64,000 bases of DNA from Alcanivorax sediminis (GCF_009601165.1 NZ_WIRE01000002.1:1-64000); one strand, 5' to 3'. Counted from the first letter of the stretch, positions 34,480 to 45,526 are shown. Numbers and translations: made by a program. The notes: a model not told the origin generated them from the sequence alone.

Positions 34480-34550
34480 TTCGGACTGCCGAGCCTTGCC
34501 AGAGTGGTGGGCTCGGATGTCATCAGAACTAAACTGGGAGTTTAAGGAAA

Positions 34551-34841
34551 ATGAACATCCGTCCTTTGCATGATCGCGTGCTGGTTCGCCGTGAAGAAGA
34601 AGAAACCAAGTCCGCTGGCGGTATTGTGCTGCCCGGTTCTGCCACCGAGAAGCCGTCCCGTGGTGAAGTGATCGCCGCCGGTAACGGCAAGATCACCGAA
34701 AACGGTGATGTGCGTCCGCTGGACGTGAAGAAGGGCGACAAGGTGATCTTCGGTCAGTACGCCGGCAACACCGTGAAGGTGGAAGGCGAAGAACTGCTGA
34801 TCATGAGCGAATCCGAGATCCTGGCCGTCATCGAAGGTTAA
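34551..34841 (+). CDS. groES: Co-chaperonin GroES
   Basis: GroES is the 10-kDa lid of the GroEL folding chamber. The 96-residue product has the family start [14 protein letters not shown], the mobile loop [16 protein letters not shown], and the end [16 protein letters not shown] precedes the ATG. groEL follows after 91 bases in the same operon. Expression is controlled by the upstream CIRCE element. Confidence 0.98.
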   Translation: MNIRPLHDRVLVRREEEETKSAGGIVLPGSATEKPSRGEVIAAGNGKITENGDVRPLDVKKGDKVIFGQYAGNTVKVEGEELLIMSESEILAVIEG

Positions 34842-34926
34842 GGGCTGAAGGCTAAGAACCTGATCGCTGGATCAAGAACACCACAATCACCCGGTAACGG
34901 GGATGTAAAAGATTTCGCAGAGGTAA

Positions 34927-36576
<1,650 letters not shown>

Positions 36577-36604
36577 ATCAGCCGGTCATTCGACCCTTCG
36601 AAAA

Positions 36605-36629
36605 GCCCCGCCTTGTGCGGGGCTTTTTT
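36605..36629 (+). terminator. Rho-independent terminator of groESL
   Basis: Stem GCCCCGC / GCGGGGC, extended by A-T pairs (AAAAG...CTTTT), is followed by six T residues 47 bases after the groEL stop. Confidence 0.95.
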
Positions 36630-36651
36630 GTTGGCCGCTCCGCGGCTGCTG

Positions 36652-36680
36652 GACGCATCACGCAACATGCAACACGCTAG
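36652..36680. repeat. GCAACAC-type heptad tract
   Basis: GCATCAC-GCAACAT-GCAACAC-GCTAGAG run in 7-bp register downstream of the groEL terminator. A very similar tract lies at 59380-59407 after the tRNA terminator. Confidence 0.65.
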
Positions 36681-36700
36681 AGGCCCTACAAGAAAGGAGC

Positions 36701-36713
36701 TGTGGGAGCGAAG
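36701..36713. repeat. Partial REP-like element
   Basis: TGTGGGAGCGAAG matches the head of the REP-like sequences seen elsewhere in the window; the second half is not recognisable. Confidence 0.4.
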
Positions 36714-36748
36714 AGGAGCAGTGTTGTTGCTGGCCCCATGCTTTTTAG

Positions 36749-36772
36749 CTTTGCACTTGCAACTTTGAACTG
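36749..36772. repeat. ACTTGCA-type heptad tract
   Basis: GCTTTGC-ACTTGCA-ACTTTGA-ACTG keeps a 7-bp register about 65 bases upstream of the rhombosortase start. Confidence 0.45.
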
Positions 36773-36835
36773 TCCTGGTTGCCTGTCCGGGTACTCCCTC
36801 CCCATAATGACCGACTCATTCGTATCGGACTCCCC

Positions 36836-37438
36836 ATGCAACCCAGAGACAAAAAACTGCGTCCCCAATTTATTGCCTTTGCTGTGGTGCTGGCGGTGCT
36901 GGGTATTGAGCATCAGTTTTTGAACCCGTGGCTGGCGTTTGATCGGGCGGCTATCGAAGCGGGGCAGGTGTGGCGGGTTTTTACTTGCCACCTGGTCCAC
37001 CTCAATAGCTGGCATCTGCTACTCAATTTGTCCGGTTTGGTGCTGTGCGGTTATTTTTTTGAAGATCTACTCGATCGATTTCGTTTCTGGGCATGGCTGA
37101 TTTTCTGCGGACTCACGTCTGGGCTTGCGCTGTATTTTATCGATGGCCAGTTGATGCACTATGTGGGGCTGTCCGGGATTCTGCATGGCCTGCTGATTCT
37201 ATGCCTGCTGCTGGGATGGCGGGGCAACCCGGTGCTGCACTCGGTGGTGCTGGCGGTGATTGTAGGGCGCATGATCAGTGAACACTTGCCCGGCTATGAC
37301 GTGGACTATCTGCAAAACTGGATTAACGGGCGTGTATATGTAAATGCCCATCTTTACGGGGCCATTAGTGGTGTGGCCCTTTGGGGATTTATCAAAGGGG
37401 GAGAATGGTTTGTCGGTCAACGAGAGCAAACAGAATAA
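36836..37438 (+). CDS. rrtA: Rhombosortase RrtA
   Basis: This 200-residue rhomboid-family intramembrane serine protease has six likely transmembrane helices. The motif HLVHLNSWHLLLNLSGL contains the conserved His and Asn, the catalytic Ser is in GLSGILHGLL, and a final His is in VNAHLYGAISG. These are the marks of rhombosortases, which process GlyGly-CTERM tails of exported proteins. The ATG at 36836 (MQPRDKK) is chosen; upstream in-frame codons have no ribosome site. No GlyGly-CTERM protein is visible in this window, so substrates lie elsewhere. The 3' end overlaps the next gene. Confidence 0.88.
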   Translation: MQPRDKKLRPQFIAFAVVLAVLGIEHQFLNPWLAFDRAAIEAGQVWRVFTCHLVHLNSWHLLLNLSGLVLCGYFFEDLLDRFRFWAWLIFCGLTSGLALYFIDGQLMHYVGLSGILHGLLILCLLLGWRGNPVLHSVVLAVIVGRMISEHLPGYDVDYLQNWINGRVYVNAHLYGAISGVALWGFIKGGEWFVGQREQTE

Positions 37439-39134
37439 GAAAGGCGGGATTGGCGGTTACCTGTTTGGTGGTATTTTTCTGGCGGCCGGTCTGGCTGTCA
37501 TGTTGTTTGTGGCGGTGATCCCGATTGCCAAATATATCGATTCCGGTAGCTGGGATCGCGTGCCGGCCACGGTGCTCAGCAGCAACCTCCATTCCCATCG
37601 CTCAGATGGTTCCACCACTTATAGCGTGAGCGGCACCTACCGCTATCGATATCGTGGTGTGGATTACACGAGTAGCCAGGTGAGTCAGTACAGTGGTTCC
37701 GACAACTTCGGCGACTACTGGCAGCAGCTCTATGGTCGTATTGATACAGCCCGTAGAAACAACCGTACGGTGAGCGCCTGGGTGAATCCGGATGCGCCCC
37801 ATGAGGCTTATCTGGACCGCACCTTTCGCTGGGGCTCGGTGATCTTCGGTTTCACCTTTGGTGGCGTGTTTGCCCTGGTGGGCGGTGGTGTCATGTTGTT
37901 GATGCGACGTGGCAGTAAAGACGCGGCGCTGGTTTCCGAGACCGGCTTTTATTCCAGTCAGGAGAAGTCAGGCCATTGGTTTTTGGTGGGCTTTGGCGCC
38001 ATTTTTATCCTGTTGCCATCGCCTGCCTATCTGGAGATCTGGAAAGAAGTCAGTCGGGGTGACTTTGCCATCCTGTTGGTGCTGCTGTTTCCGCTGGTGG
38101 GCGCGGGGATCGCTTTTGCGGGTTGGAAAATGCGCCAGAACTACCGGTTCTTCGGGCCGACCCCGCTCAAGATGGACCCGGAGCCAGGGCAGGCGGGTGG
38201 TCAAGTCGGCGGGCAGATCCATCTGGGCAGGCCTGTGCCAGACGACGCATCGCTGAGCGTTTGGCTCAGTTGTGTTCGCTTTTACTACAGCGGCTCAGGA
38301 AAGGACCGCAAGACCCGCGAAAGTATTCTCTGGCAAACGGAGCAGCGCGCCTACTGTGTACCGCGTCAGGCGGGCACGGATATCCAGTTCTGCTTCGATG
38401 CGCCGGCGGATCAGCCTGCCACACGCGAACGTGAGCGAAGTCTCTCCGGTCGGCAAGACTGGATCCGCTGGCGGGTGTCGCTGGAAGGGCAGTTGGAAGG
38501 ACGGGAGTTGAAGCGCAGCTGGGAGATCCCGGTGGTGGCTGGCAGTGGCGCCAGCCGTTACCAATTGCCCGAGTCCCATTCGATGGCGGATCGTCGCGAG
38601 CGAGAGTTGCAAGCCGTGGAATCGGCCAGTGAACAAATTCGCGTCGAGCAGACCGGGCAAGGACTGTATCTGGAGAGTCGCCCCGGCAGGAATCTGGGCA
38701 TGAAACTGGGGATGCTGCTGTTTGGGGGCATCTTCGCCGGTGTCGGTACCGGCTTGTTTATCGCTGCCGCTTCCGAAGGGGTGATGCTCTATTTCATGGG
38801 GAGTATTTTCGGACTGATTGGTTACTTGATTGTCTTCAGCTCCGTCTACACCCTGGCCCGCGGGCTGCAGGTGTGGATCCGCGGCAGTGAGATCCGGGTG
38901 GTGCGCCGTTGGCTTGGGATTCCTCTCTATCGCAGGGAAGGGCGACTGCTGAGGGCGGAGCAGTTGGTGCTGAAATCAGGAATGAGCAGCACCAGCAATG
39001 GCCGGCAGACCGAGTATATGACCCTGCAGGTGGAGGCGGAGGGTAAAACCCTGCGCCTGGCAGAAGGCATCAAGGGCCGTGAAGTGGGCGAAGCATTGCG
39101 TGAGGCCGTGCTGCGAGCCCTGCGACTGGTGTAG
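37410..39134 (+). CDS. DUF3592-like membrane protein (TTG start)
   Basis: This protein of about 574 residues has hydrophobic segments near residues 13-40, 150-175, 195-215, 225-245, 425-445 and 450-475. The N-terminal extracytoplasmic part ([22 protein letters not shown]…[13 protein letters not shown], later [13 protein letters not shown]) matches the DUF3592 pattern, whose function is unknown. No Met start fits: AAAGGGGGAG at 37394-37403 is followed six bases later by TTG at 37410, giving a 29-base overlap with the rhombosortase gene and probable translational coupling. It is not a protease or transporter I can name. Confidence 0.7.
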   Translation: MSVNESKQNKKGGIGGYLFGGIFLAAGLAVMLFVAVIPIAKYIDSGSWDRVPATVLSSNLHSHRSDGSTTYSVSGTYRYRYRGVDYTSSQVSQYSGSDNFGDYWQQLYGRIDTARRNNRTVSAWVNPDAPHEAYLDRTFRWGSVIFGFTFGGVFALVGGGVMLLMRRGSKDAALVSETGFYSSQEKSGHWFLVGFGAIFILLPSPAYLEIWKEVSRGDFAILLVLLFPLVGAGIAFAGWKMRQNYRFFGPTPLKMDPEPGQAGGQVGGQIHLGRPVPDDASLSVWLSCVRFYYSGSGKDRKTRESILWQTEQRAYCVPRQAGTDIQFCFDAPADQPATRERERSLSGRQDWIRWRVSLEGQLEGRELKRSWEIPVVAGSGASRYQLPESHSMADRRERELQAVESASEQIRVEQTGQGLYLESRPGRNLGMKLGMLLFGGIFAGVGTGLFIAAASEGVMLYFMGSIFGLIGYLIVFSSVYTLARGLQVWIRGSEIRVVRRWLGIPLYRREGRLLRAEQLVLKSGMSSTSNGRQTEYMTLQVEAEGKTLRLAEGIKGREVGEALREAVLRALRLV

Positions 39135-39205
39135 AATTTCCACAACCCTTTGGCGGACATGATGTGCGCCCCGGCCGGATGGCCCAGATATTGCGAGAGA
39201 CACCA

Positions 39206-40756
39206 ATGAGCAAAGAACGCCTGATTATTTTTGATACCACCCTTCGTGATGGTGAGCAGAGCCCCGGTGCGACCATGGACCAGGACGAAAAACTGCGCAT
39301 CGCCAAGGCCCTTGAGCGTATGAAGGTGGATGTCATCGAAGCCGGCTTTGCTATCGCCAGCCAGGGCGATTTCCTCTCGGTAAAGGCCATCGCCGATACG
39401 ATCAGGGAATCCACCATCTGTTCTCTGGCCCGGGCCAAGGCGGGTGATATCGACCGGGCCGCAGAAGCCCTGGCGGGAGCGGAATCCGGACGAATCCATA
39501 CCTTTATTGCCACCAGCCCCATCCATATGCAGCACAAGCTGCGCCTGGAGCCGGATCAGGTCATTGAGCACGCCGTGGCGGCAGTGAAGCACGCCCGTAA
39601 TCACATGGGGGATGTGGAGTTTTCCTGTGAGGATGCCGGCCGCTCCGAGATCGACTTTCTGTGTCGCATCATCGAGGCCGTGATTGATGCCGGTGCGCGG
39701 ACCATCAATATTCCTGACACCGTGGGTTACGCCATTCCCGAGCAGTTTGGCGACACCATCGCCCAGTTGCTGACCCGCATTCCCAATGCGGACAAGGCCG
39801 TCTTTTCTGTGCACTGTCACAACGACCTGGGGTTGGCGGTGGCCAACTCCCTGGCAGCGGTGCAGTCTGGTGCCCGTCAGGTGGAATGTACCATCAATGG
39901 TCTGGGTGAACGGGCGGGCAATGCCTCTCTGGAAGAGATCGTCATGGCGGTTCGCACCCGTCAGGATCTGTTCAATGTGGACACCGGTATCAACGCGCTG
40001 GAAATCGTGCCGACATCCAAAATGGTGTCGCAGATCACCGGATTCCCGGTGCAGCCCAACAAGGCCATCGTGGGTGCCAATGCCTTTGCCCATGAGTCCG
40101 GCATTCATCAGGACGGGGTGCTCAAGCATCGCGAAACCTACGAGATCATGTCCGCCGAAGATGTGGGCTGGCATACCAACCGCATGGTGCTGGGCAAGCA
40201 CTCCGGCCGTGCCGCTTTCCGCGCCCGTCTGGATGAACTCGGCGTTACTTTCGCCTCTGAAGCGGCCATGAACGAGGCCTTCCAGCGCTTCAAGGATCTG
40301 GCGGACAAGAAGCACGAAGTGTTTGATGAAGACCTGCAGGCATTGGTCAGCGATACCAAGAAGGCGGCTGAAGACGAGCGTTTCAAGCTGGTATTGCTGG
40401 AAGCCACTGCACGCACCGGTGAAACTCCGGAAGCGCGCATTGTGCTGACCATTGATGGCAAGGAGCAGGAAGCAAAAGCGACCGGTGCTGGTCCTGTGGA
40501 CGCGGCCTTCAAGGCGATTGAATCCATGGCAACCAGCAACAGCACGCTGCTGCTGTACTCGGTGAACGCGATCACGGCGGGCACTGACAGCCAGGGCGAA
40601 GTGACGGTTCGGCTGGAGAAAGGGGGGCGTATCGTCAATGGTCACGGTGCGGATACTGATATCATTACCGCCTCCGCCAAGGCTTATCTGAATGCCTTGA
40701 ACCACTTTGCGGCGGGCCTGGAAAAGGCCCATCCGCAGGCGGCTGACGGAGTCTGA
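39206..40756 (+). CDS. leuA: 2-Isopropylmalate synthase
   Basis: LeuA condenses acetyl-CoA and 2-oxoisovalerate in the first committed step of leucine synthesis. The 516-residue product has the active-site segment [17 protein letters not shown] at residues 7-23, metal-binding [12 protein letters not shown] near 205, NGLGERAGN, and the catalytic HQDGVLKH near 295. The C-terminal half is the leucine-responsive LeuA dimer domain. The start is the ATG at 39206 after GAGAGA. No leucine-rich leader peptide or attenuator is seen in the 71 bases upstream. The other leu genes are not nearby. Confidence 0.97.
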   Translation: MSKERLIIFDTTLRDGEQSPGATMDQDEKLRIAKALERMKVDVIEAGFAIASQGDFLSVKAIADTIRESTICSLARAKAGDIDRAAEALAGAESGRIHTFIATSPIHMQHKLRLEPDQVIEHAVAAVKHARNHMGDVEFSCEDAGRSEIDFLCRIIEAVIDAGARTINIPDTVGYAIPEQFGDTIAQLLTRIPNADKAVFSVHCHNDLGLAVANSLAAVQSGARQVECTINGLGERAGNASLEEIVMAVRTRQDLFNVDTGINALEIVPTSKMVSQITGFPVQPNKAIVGANAFAHESGIHQDGVLKHRETYEIMSAEDVGWHTNRMVLGKHSGRAAFRARLDELGVTFASEAAMNEAFQRFKDLADKKHEVFDEDLQALVSDTKKAAEDERFKLVLLEATARTGETPEARIVLTIDGKEQEAKATGAGPVDAAFKAIESMATSNSTLLLYSVNAITAGTDSQGEVTVRLEKGGRIVNGHGADTDIITASAKAYLNALNHFAAGLEKAHPQAADGV

Positions 40757-40850
40757 TGACCATGGATGTTGGTGACAGCCCGGCAGCACAGAATCGAGAA
40801 TGGCGCGCAGGCATGTGGCGTGATGCCCGCTGGCTGCTGCGGAGCGGCTG

Positions 40851-41639
40851 ATGAATGAAGCCAGTCGGCAAAGTTACCTCAAGGCTTTGGGCCTGACGCC
40901 CTGGGTTGCCCGTGCGCCCTTGCCCGGAGCCGCTCCTTCGCCATGGCTGGACTGGGAAGAGGAGCAGGATCCTCCCGTTGCGCAGGCTCATGTGAGTGCC
41001 GGGGAGCCTGTCGGTTCTGTCCCGGCTGCGGAACAAACTCGCGCTGAGGGCAGTTCGCCTGCGGTTTCTCTCAAGGACAGCCTGGAGGCACCGAAACCGG
41101 CGCCTGTGCAACGGACTGAACCGGTCGAAACTTCAGCTGAAACGGGTATGCAACCTGCCCCCCAACCCCCTGAGTCAGTGGCGGCGAACGGTAACAGCGT
41201 GACCTTTACGCTGGAAGCACATCAGGGTAATGGCACCTGGCTGTTGTGTGCCCAGGAAGATACCCAGGCCCCGGGACTGGGGCGTTTCGAAGCGCCGCTC
41301 ATGGCCAGCCTGCTGGCCGTGTTTCAAGGGCGTCCGGGGCGGCCACGGCGTTTCTTCTGTCCGCTGACCGATCAGCCCATGCAAGCGCAAGAGGCGGCTC
41401 AGGCGCTCTCTGCCTTTATCGCTGGATTGTGTGACCAGACCGGTGGCGAGCGGGTGTTGCTGGCCCTGCCGGAGTCCCTCAATGAGGCGCTATTCAATCA
41501 GCCTCGCTACCAGAGTTTTGACATCGGAGGGCAACGCGCGCTGGTGATCAGCGCGCTGAGTGAGATGCTGGCAGACCCGGCAACTCACAAGAAAGCCAGC
41601 TGGCAGGCCATGCAGGAACACGGCTTTGACGGTGTCTGA
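40851..41639 (+). CDS. holD: Probable DNA polymerase III psi subunit (HolD-like)
   Basis: This 262-residue protein has a short conserved N-terminus (RQSYLKALGLTPWVAR) resembling the clamp-loader-binding peptide of E. coli psi (…QLQQLGITQWSLR). A Pro/Ala/Glu-rich linker spans about residues 30-110, followed by a C-terminal domain of about 150 residues. Its end (ADPATHKKASWQAMQEHG) resembles the end of psi (NPTARAALWQQI). The gene directly precedes rimI, and prfC follows; E. coli has holD-rimI-yjjG-prfC, and the pseudomonad psi gene also precedes rimI. In the replisome psi joins chi to the clamp loader. The match is by eye, so confidence is moderate. Confidence 0.65.
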   Translation: MNEASRQSYLKALGLTPWVARAPLPGAAPSPWLDWEEEQDPPVAQAHVSAGEPVGSVPAAEQTRAEGSSPAVSLKDSLEAPKPAPVQRTEPVETSAETGMQPAPQPPESVAANGNSVTFTLEAHQGNGTWLLCAQEDTQAPGLGRFEAPLMASLLAVFQGRPGRPRRFFCPLTDQPMQAQEAAQALSAFIAGLCDQTGGERVLLALPESLNEALFNQPRYQSFDIGGQRALVISALSEMLADPATHKKASWQAMQEHGFDGV

Positions 41640-42114
41640 GACCGTGTTCGGGCCTGAATCCATTCGGGCCATGGAACTGGAAGACCTGGACGCGGTGCAG
41701 GCCATTGAAGATGCGGCCCAGCTTACCCCCTGGAGCACCAGCCACTTCCGTGACTGCCTCAACAATGCCAACTACCTGTGCCAGGTTGTCGTTGGTCATG
41801 ATGATGAACCCGTTGCCTTCCTGATTCTCTCCCGCATTCTGGATGAAACCCATGTGCTCAACGTGGCTGTCGCGCCCGCCCGGCAGCGCCGCGGCATTGC
41901 CCGGATGATGTTGGTAAAAGCCATGGATGACGCCCGCCAGGACGCCATGACGGTGATGTATCTGGAAGTGCGGGAAAGCAATGCCGGTGCCCAGACACTG
42001 TACCGGCAGCTAGGTTTTGAAGTGTGTGGCGTGCGAAAGAATTATTATCGCAAGGGCGATGGGCACGAGAATGCGGTATTGATGCAGTGCCTGCTGTCCG
42101 GCGGGCATAAATAG
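41632..42114 (+). CDS. rimI: Ribosomal protein S18 alanine N-acetyltransferase RimI (GTG start)
   Basis: RimI acetylates the N-terminal Ala of ribosomal protein S18. The product of about 160 residues has the GNAT fold: TPWSTSHFRDCL, the acetyl-CoA loop VAPARQRRGIARMML near residue 88, and LEVRESNAGAQTLYRQLGFEVCGVRKNYY with the catalytic region. No Met fits the family start; GTG at 41632 overlaps the holD stop (GTGTCTGA), implying coupling. GTG at 41644 is an alternative. A heptad hairpin element begins at its stop codon. Confidence 0.92.
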   Translation: MSETVFGPESIRAMELEDLDAVQAIEDAAQLTPWSTSHFRDCLNNANYLCQVVVGHDDEPVAFLILSRILDETHVLNVAVAPARQRRGIARMMLVKAMDDARQDAMTVMYLEVRESNAGAQTLYRQLGFEVCGVRKNYYRKGDGHENAVLMQCLLSGGHK

Positions 42115-42217
42115 AGTTTCGAGTTACGAGTTACGAGTATCGAGTAGCGAGTAGCGAGTAGCGAGTTTCGAAAACAGAACAGTGCTATTTTTTGCCTTTC
42201 GCGACTCGCGACTATCT
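42114..42217. repeat. Large heptad hairpin element between convergent genes
   Basis: The left arm (42114-42177) holds eight CGAGTNN units (TTA, TAT, TAG and TTT variants) and ends TTTCGAAAACAG. The right arm (42191-42217) is TTTGCCTTTCGCGACTCGCG followed by ACTATCT. The right arm runs into the stop codon of the convergent lipoprotein gene, so the element is shared by both 3' ends. Confidence 0.88.
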
Positions 42218-42632
42218 ATTCCACCGGCATCCAGCCCTGTTCAGAGTCCCGGAAAGTCAGTACGCGCTGCTCATCAAACGTGTCACCCTTGTCGAAGTTG
42301 CCATATTCCACCCGCAGGGCACTCAGCGTCATGATCATGGCGAAGCGATCCATGCCGGACAGGTTCTCGTCCCCTTTGACCTGTGCCGCGTAGTCGGAGA
42401 GCGAGGCGGTGGCTTTGAGCTGGTAGCTTACTTCGATGGTGTAGCGCCCATCGTTGTCCTGATAACCATTGAGTTTTTCCACGCTGTTGATGTTCAGCAG
42501 CTCGGCCAGATGCGCATTCTCCAGTTCTGCCTGAAGCACCTTGCGGGCATCCCTTTCCCCCGGGGCCTGGCTGCAGGCCACCATGAACAGGCTGATGATA
42601 AGGAGGGAGGTAATGCGAGCAAACTGGACCAT
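42216..42632 (-). CDS. Small lipoprotein of unknown function
   Basis: This 138-residue protein has a lipoprotein signal (ITSLLIISLFMVACS, lipobox MVAC with Cys at 20), so it should be anchored in the envelope. The mature part is polar, with no recognised domain: an Ala/Glu-rich helix (DARKVLQAELENAHLAELL), then alternating strand-like segments. It is convergent with rimI and shares the heptad hairpin at its 3' end. Function unknown. Confidence 0.75.
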   Translation of the reverse strand: MVQFARITSLLIISLFMVACSQAPGERDARKVLQAELENAHLAELLNINSVEKLNGYQDNDGRYTIEVSYQLKATASLSDYAAQVKGDENLSGMDRFAMIMTLSALRVEYGNFDKGDTFDEQRVLTFRDSEQGWMPVE

Positions 42633-42791
42633 GGGAGATATCCGTCGGTAAAAGAGCTTTCACTCTATCACCGTGAACAGATGCGCCCAATGCCGTTTTG
42701 GCATCCTTTGTTAATGGTGCGTAAAAGCTGGACACTCCCCTGCAAATTTCCAACCATAGGGCTCTCAATGGAATGACCGATGGAGACCGGC

Positions 42792-43127
42792 ATGTCTGAA
42801 TCCTTGTTTCGCCGCTTACTGGTGCTGGTGGCACTCATTTTCTGTGTTGCTCTGGCTGTGCTGGCCGGGCCACCGTTGCTGGAGAACCCGGACATCCTCG
42901 GCGCCTTTGCCGCAGGCTTTGCCAACCCCTATGCGGCTGGTTATTCCACCGACGTGATCCTGTGTTGGGTGATCCTGGCCATTTGGGTGATGTTCGAGCG
43001 CCAGCAGTATCGCATCCGTGGCGGCTGGTTGGCCCTGTTGCTGGGGCTGTTCCCCGGTGTTGCGGTGGGTTTTGCCCTGTATCTGTTGATGCGCCAGCGC
43101 CAGCTCAAGGGCTCCGGGCTGGTCTGA
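42792..43127 (+). CDS. Small inner-membrane protein, DUF2834-like
   Basis: This 111-residue protein has three predicted membrane helices (about 8-28, 50-68 and 77-97) and conserved-looking segments NPYAAGYSTDVILCWVILAIW and GLFPGVAVGFALYLLMR, compatible with the DUF2834 family of unknown function. GGAGA at 42782-42786 supports the ATG at 42792 over the in-frame ATG at 42780. It lies directly upstream of prfC in the same direction, with a 75-base gap. Confidence 0.75.
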   Translation: MSESLFRRLLVLVALIFCVALAVLAGPPLLENPDILGAFAAGFANPYAAGYSTDVILCWVILAIWVMFERQQYRIRGGWLALLLGLFPGVAVGFALYLLMRQRQLKGSGLV

Positions 43128-43202
43128 CCGGGGAGGGGTCAAAGCCACCGCCAACACTGGTATACTCGCGCCCTCGAAATCTCCAGTCAGAGTAGCTGTT
43201 TC

Positions 43203-44783
43203 ATGAGTCTGCAAGATCAGGTGGCCAAGCGCCGCACTTTTGCGATTATTTCGCACCCGGATGCCGGTAAGACCACCATTACCGAAAAACTGCTGCTGTA
43301 CGGAAACCTGATCCAGAGCGCAGGTACTGTGAAAGGCAAGAAGTCCGGCAAGCACGCCACCTCTGACTGGATGGAGATGGAGAAGGAGCGGGGCATCTCG
43401 GTGACCACCTCGGTGATGCAGTTCCCTTACAAGGGCGCCACCGTCAACCTGTTGGACACCCCCGGCCACGCTGATTTCTCTGAAGATACCTACCGTACTC
43501 TCACTGCAGTGGACTCCGCGTTGATGGTGATTGATGCGGCCAAAGGGGTAGAGGAGCGGACCGTCAAGCTGATGGAGGTCTGTCGGCTGCGTGATACCCC
43601 CATTCTGACGTTCATCAACAAGCTCGACCGGGATGTCCGTGATGGTATTGAGGTGCTCGATGAAATCGAGGACGTGCTCAATATCGAATGTGCCCCGATT
43701 ACGTGGCCCATTGGTATGGGCAAGACCTTCAAGGGGGTCTACAACCTGTTGCGTGATACCACCGTGCTCTACAAGACCGGTCAAGGCCATACGGTACAAG
43801 ACGTCCGTGAGATCAAGGGGCTCAATAACCCTGAACTGGATGAAGCCGTAGGGGCGGACTACGCACAGGAGCTGCGTGACACCCTGGAGCTGGTGCAGGG
43901 CGCCAGCCATGAGTTCGATCTTGAGCGTTTCCTGGCTGGCAAGTTGACGCCGGTGTTCTTCGGTACCGCACTGGGTAACTTCGGTGTGGACCACATGCTG
44001 GATGGTCTGGTGGAGTGGGCACCAGCACCGCAGCCCCGTGATGCCACGTCACGTATTGTGGCGGCGAACGAGCCCAAGATGACCGGCTTCGTGTTCAAGA
44101 TCCAGGCCAACATGGATCCCAAGCATCGCGACCGGGTGGCCTTTATGCGCATCTGTTCCGGCAAGTACCAGAAGGGTATCAAGCTCAAGCAGGTGCGCAC
44201 GGGCAAGGATGTGCGCATTGCCGATGCCCTGACCTTCCTGGCCGGTGAGCGTGACAATGTGGAAGAGGCGTTTTCCGGTGACATCATCGGTTTGCACAAT
44301 CACGGCACCATCCAGATTGGTGACACCTTTACGGAAGGGGAAGAGCTGAACTTTACCGGCATTCCCCACTTCGCCCCGGAACTGTTCCAGCGCGTGGTGC
44401 TTAATGACCCGCTTAAAAGCAAGCAGCTGCACAAGGGGCTGACTCAGCTGGCGGAAGAGGGCGCTACCCAGGTGTTCTTCCCGCTGCGCAACAACGATGT
44501 GATTCTGGGTGCGGTGGGTACCCTGCAGTTTGATGTGGTCGCCGCGCGACTCAAAGGCGAGTACGGTGTGGACTGTCGCTACGAACCGGTGAGTGTTGCC
44601 ACGGCTCGCTGGGTCGAGGCAAAGGATGATCGTGAGATGGCCGCCTTTGAGCGCAAGGCCCACGATAATCTGGCCCGTGACGGGGCCGGACACCTGACCT
44701 ACCTGGCGCCCACCCGGGTCAACCTGCAGCTGGCACAGGAACGTCATCCGGATATTCAGTTCCGGGAGACGCGGGAAATCTGA
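43203..44783 (+). CDS. prfC: Peptide chain release factor 3
   Basis: RF3 is the GTPase that removes RF1/RF2 from the ribosome after peptide release. The 526-residue product has the G1 motif SHPDAGKTT near residue 19, G2 region [14 protein letters not shown]3 [15 protein letters not shown]4 NKLDR, and the RF3-specific C-terminal domain. It is not an elongation factor: length and the [18 protein letters not shown] wording are RF3-specific. The rimI/prfC neighbourhood is conserved. Confidence 0.98.
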   Translation: MSLQDQVAKRRTFAIISHPDAGKTTITEKLLLYGNLIQSAGTVKGKKSGKHATSDWMEMEKERGISVTTSVMQFPYKGATVNLLDTPGHADFSEDTYRTLTAVDSALMVIDAAKGVEERTVKLMEVCRLRDTPILTFINKLDRDVRDGIEVLDEIEDVLNIECAPITWPIGMGKTFKGVYNLLRDTTVLYKTGQGHTVQDVREIKGLNNPELDEAVGADYAQELRDTLELVQGASHEFDLERFLAGKLTPVFFGTALGNFGVDHMLDGLVEWAPAPQPRDATSRIVAANEPKMTGFVFKIQANMDPKHRDRVAFMRICSGKYQKGIKLKQVRTGKDVRIADALTFLAGERDNVEEAFSGDIIGLHNHGTIQIGDTFTEGEELNFTGIPHFAPELFQRVVLNDPLKSKQLHKGLTQLAEEGATQVFFPLRNNDVILGAVGTLQFDVVAARLKGEYGVDCRYEPVSVATARWVEAKDDREMAAFERKAHDNLARDGAGHLTYLAPTRVNLQLAQERHPDIQFRETREI

Positions 44784-44789
44784 CCGGCA

Positions 44790-44810
44790 GTTAATAGTTA
44801 ATAGTGAAAA
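44790..44810. repeat. AGTTAAT heptad tract after prfC
   Basis: AGTTAAT-AGTTAAT-AGTGAAA follows the prfC stop directly. It is AT-rich, unlike the other tracts, but has the same 7-bp period. Confidence 0.6.
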
Positions 44811-44850
44811 TCGGTCCTGCCAGACGCCCACTCGCATGGCGGTGATGTCA

Positions 44851-44984
44851 GTTGCGAGTTACGCGTTTCGAGGAGCGAAAATCAAAAACACCTTGTCCCT
44901 GTGACGGGTGTCGGTTTTGCTCTTCGAAACTCGAAACTCGAAACTCGAAACTCGAAACTCGAAACTCGAAACTCGAAACTCGTG
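44851..44984. repeat. Heptad hairpin element with eight perfect CGAAACT copies
   Basis: The left arm is GTTGCGAGTTACGCGTTTCG, then AGGAGCGAAAATCAAAA. The right arm starts GGTTTTGCTCTT and is followed by eight identical tandem CGAAACT units (44925-44980). The right arm is far longer than the left, indicating recent tandem expansion. Because three units make 21 bases, the array is open in frame with the following yjbR-like gene and would encode repeated KLETRNS. Confidence 0.92.
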
Positions 44985-45015
44985 CCTTGGGCATGCATTC
45001 GTATTGGAGGTAGAC

Positions 45016-45396
45016 ATGGATGTCGATACCGCTCGTGCCTATCTGCTCGGTAAACCCGAAGCCATTGAAGACTTCCCCTTTGGCCCCGATGTGGCCGTGT
45101 TCAAAGTGAAGGGGAAGATGTTTGCCACCCTGTCAGAGACGGGCGGGGAGGGGCGCATGAACCTCAAATGCGACCCGGATCAAGCGCTTGCCCTTCGGGA
45201 TATCTTCCCTGCTGTTCAACCCGGCTATCACATGAACAAGAAGCACTGGAATACGGTCTGCCTGAATGGCAGTGTCCCTGAGGGCGAACTGCAGCGCATG
45301 ATTGATCATTCCTATGCGCTGGTTGTTCGTGGGCTGCCCAGGGCTGTGCGCGAAGGAATGTTGCTTCGGCACGGGCGCAGCATCGTGGCTTCTTGA
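45016..45396 (+). CDS. MmcQ/YjbR family protein
   Basis: This 126-residue cytoplasmic protein of the YjbR fold (double-wing DNA-binding-like) has the typical phrases FPFGPDVAVFKVKGKMFA, NLKCDPDQALALRD, VQPGYHMNKKHWNTV and the C-terminal SYALVVRGLPRAVRE. The precise role of the family is not established. The ATG at 45016 follows GAGGTAG. An upstream in-frame start would run through the heptad array and is rejected as a coding start. Confidence 0.88.
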   Translation: MDVDTARAYLLGKPEAIEDFPFGPDVAVFKVKGKMFATLSETGGEGRMNLKCDPDQALALRDIFPAVQPGYHMNKKHWNTVCLNGSVPEGELQRMIDHSYALVVRGLPRAVREGMLLRHGRSIVAS

Positions 45397-45526
45397 ACCC
45401 CATCCCCCAGGCTATCTTCTCCAGTAATGATGAGTGCTTTCTTGACTTGACGGTCACGGAGGTATAACCCATATACAAGAAAGCGCATCGTTTCCGGCGG
45501 GTTGGCGCCCTTTGTCTGGTGACGTT

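Larger units (their letters stand above)
34109..34550. other. Intergenic region between hugZ-like gene and groES
   Basis: These 442 bases hold, in order, a paired REP-like element, a strong heptad hairpin element, about 130 bases with no recognised feature, and the groESL promoter with its CIRCE operator. No credible gene lies here. Confidence 0.7.

Noticed and set aside
39135..39205. Leucine attenuator upstream of leuA
   Set aside because: The 71 bases contain no short Leu-rich reading frame and no terminator hairpin.
38927..40789. 620-codon minus-strand frame
   Set aside because: Antisense to leuA and the end of the DUF3592-like gene; no recognisable domain.
44925..44980. Possible CRISPR or microsatellite array
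   Set aside because: Units are 7 bases with no spacers, so not CRISPR. It belongs to the heptad hairpin family because a partner arm and the shared core are present.
44908..45015. N-terminal extension of the YjbR-like protein through the heptad array
   Set aside because: It would encode only repeated KLETRNS; the ATG at 45016 has its own ribosome site and gives the family length.
45442..45468. Sigma-70 promoter TTGACT ... TATAAC for the EAL gene
   Set aside because: The boxes are good but only 15 bases apart, below the usual spacing; kept as a remark only.
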